Source: Prevotella sp. CAG:1092 (lineage in GTDB: Bacteria > Bacteroidota > Bacteroidia > Bacteroidales > Bacteroidaceae). From it: a stretch of 64,000 nt of DNA. Location: positions 59,205 to 123,204 of the forward strand of contig HF994128.1 in NCBI GenBank assembly GCA_000436915.1, in the 5' to 3' direction. Position numbers and translations under genes: made by a program. Shown in pieces: positions 63,708 to 64,000 of the stretch. Position 1 is the stretch's first letter, and each line of letters opens with the position of its first letter. The notes beneath the pieces are model-generated. The model saw only the letters and a program-made list of their open reading frames with translations, was not told the origin of the DNA and ran no database searches.

Positions 63708-64000
63708 CCTTCTTGCTCTCTCAATTGCTTTAAAAGGAAATCCTCTAACGTCTTCTTATCTGGCAACTGGAGCATATAGGTAGAAACAAAGAGTTGGTTG
63801 TCCATACCTGCAAGAGCATACTCCACCATTTTCTTTCCCTTACGAGTGCAAAGAAGAATGCCGATAGGAGGATTGTCTCCTGGGTGCATCTCGTTCTCGC
63901 GGTAATGCGATACGTATGCATTTAGCTGTCCGAAGTTCTCATAAGAGAATTCCTCGTTCTTTAATTCGATGATAACTCCGCAATGCAGAATGCGGTTGTA
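63704..64000 (-). CDS. DUF1016 (YhcG-type) PD-(D/E)XK nuclease, C-terminal part only
   Basis: The frame is open from the window edge to the stop at 63704, 98 residues. The nuclease core shows IELKNEEFSYENFGQLNAY, with the ExK of PD-(D/E)XK, then NPPIGILLCTRKGKKMVEYAL, typical of the DUF1016 C-terminal domain. Family members are often found with restriction-modification or other defence genes. The N-terminal DUF1016 half lies outside the window. Confidence 0.85.
   Translation of the reverse strand, partial: YNRILHCGVIIELKNEEFSYENFGQLNAYVSHYRENEMHPGDNPPIGILLCTRKGKKMVEYALAGMDNQLFVSTYMLQLPDKKTLEDFLLKQLREQEG

Overview
The window looks like a chromosomal segment of a Prevotella-like member of the Bacteroidales. 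The support is: promoters of the form TTG-N19-TAnnTTTG instead of the enterobacterial -35/-10, a near absence of Shine-Dalgarno sequences, type IX secretion tails on secreted proteins, a glycine-lipid synthesis gene pair, DUF4292 and DUF3109 families, S46 and M6 peptidases, and a murein/division cluster without murF, murB or ddl. The base composition is moderately AT-rich.

Layout. 1-1129 is the 5' part of a dGTPase gene, divergent from dut (1484), which heads a tight cluster of a TPR protein, a DUF4292 lipoprotein and an EnvC-like degenerate LytM protein. glsB/glsA run the other way (6390-8226). The division and cell wall cluster fills 8537-24372 in the order mraZ, rsmH, ftsL, PBP, murE, mraY, murD, ftsW, murG, murC, ftsQ, ftsA, ftsZ, and starts with a clear MraZ operator. 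recO, tRNA-Glu, rpsT and gyrB follow; between rpsT and gyrB lies a 22-bp-spaced array of four palindromes. A small carbohydrate locus (GH95 fucosidase, an orphan rhamnosidase-like accessory protein, an AraC regulator) spans 28050-32399. Next come DUF3109, ung and gpmI.

35533-48166 is a secreted-protein region on the minus strand: an M6 metalloprotease, two very large modular secreted proteins that share repeated domains, and a DPP7-type S46 dipeptidyl-peptidase. The two large genes share a 5' leader RNA that I infer to be pseudoknotted, with covarying helices and an identical 31-nt distance to the start codon. This is the best candidate here for an undescribed element. The larger gene has lost its sorting tail in a deletion that fused it to the remains of a Fic-family gene.

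topA-aroK-speA, argB, an ECF sigma factor with its partner, a CPBP protease and ribF follow. tRNA-Met(CAT) at 57390 begins a decayed accessory patch (IS4 transposase fragment, two unknown small genes, Sel1 and AlbA/Schlafen fragments, short repeats) up to about 59950. After it comes a three-gene operon that looks metal-related: a regulator fusing a heavy-metal-associated (HMA) domain to an AraC domain, a TonB-dependent receptor, and an exported HMA protein. The window ends with a lipoprotein of unknown role and the 3' end of a DUF1016-type PD-(D/E)XK nuclease gene.

All family assignments come from reading motifs in the translations; no database search was run. Promoter and terminator calls are pattern matches, not measurements.
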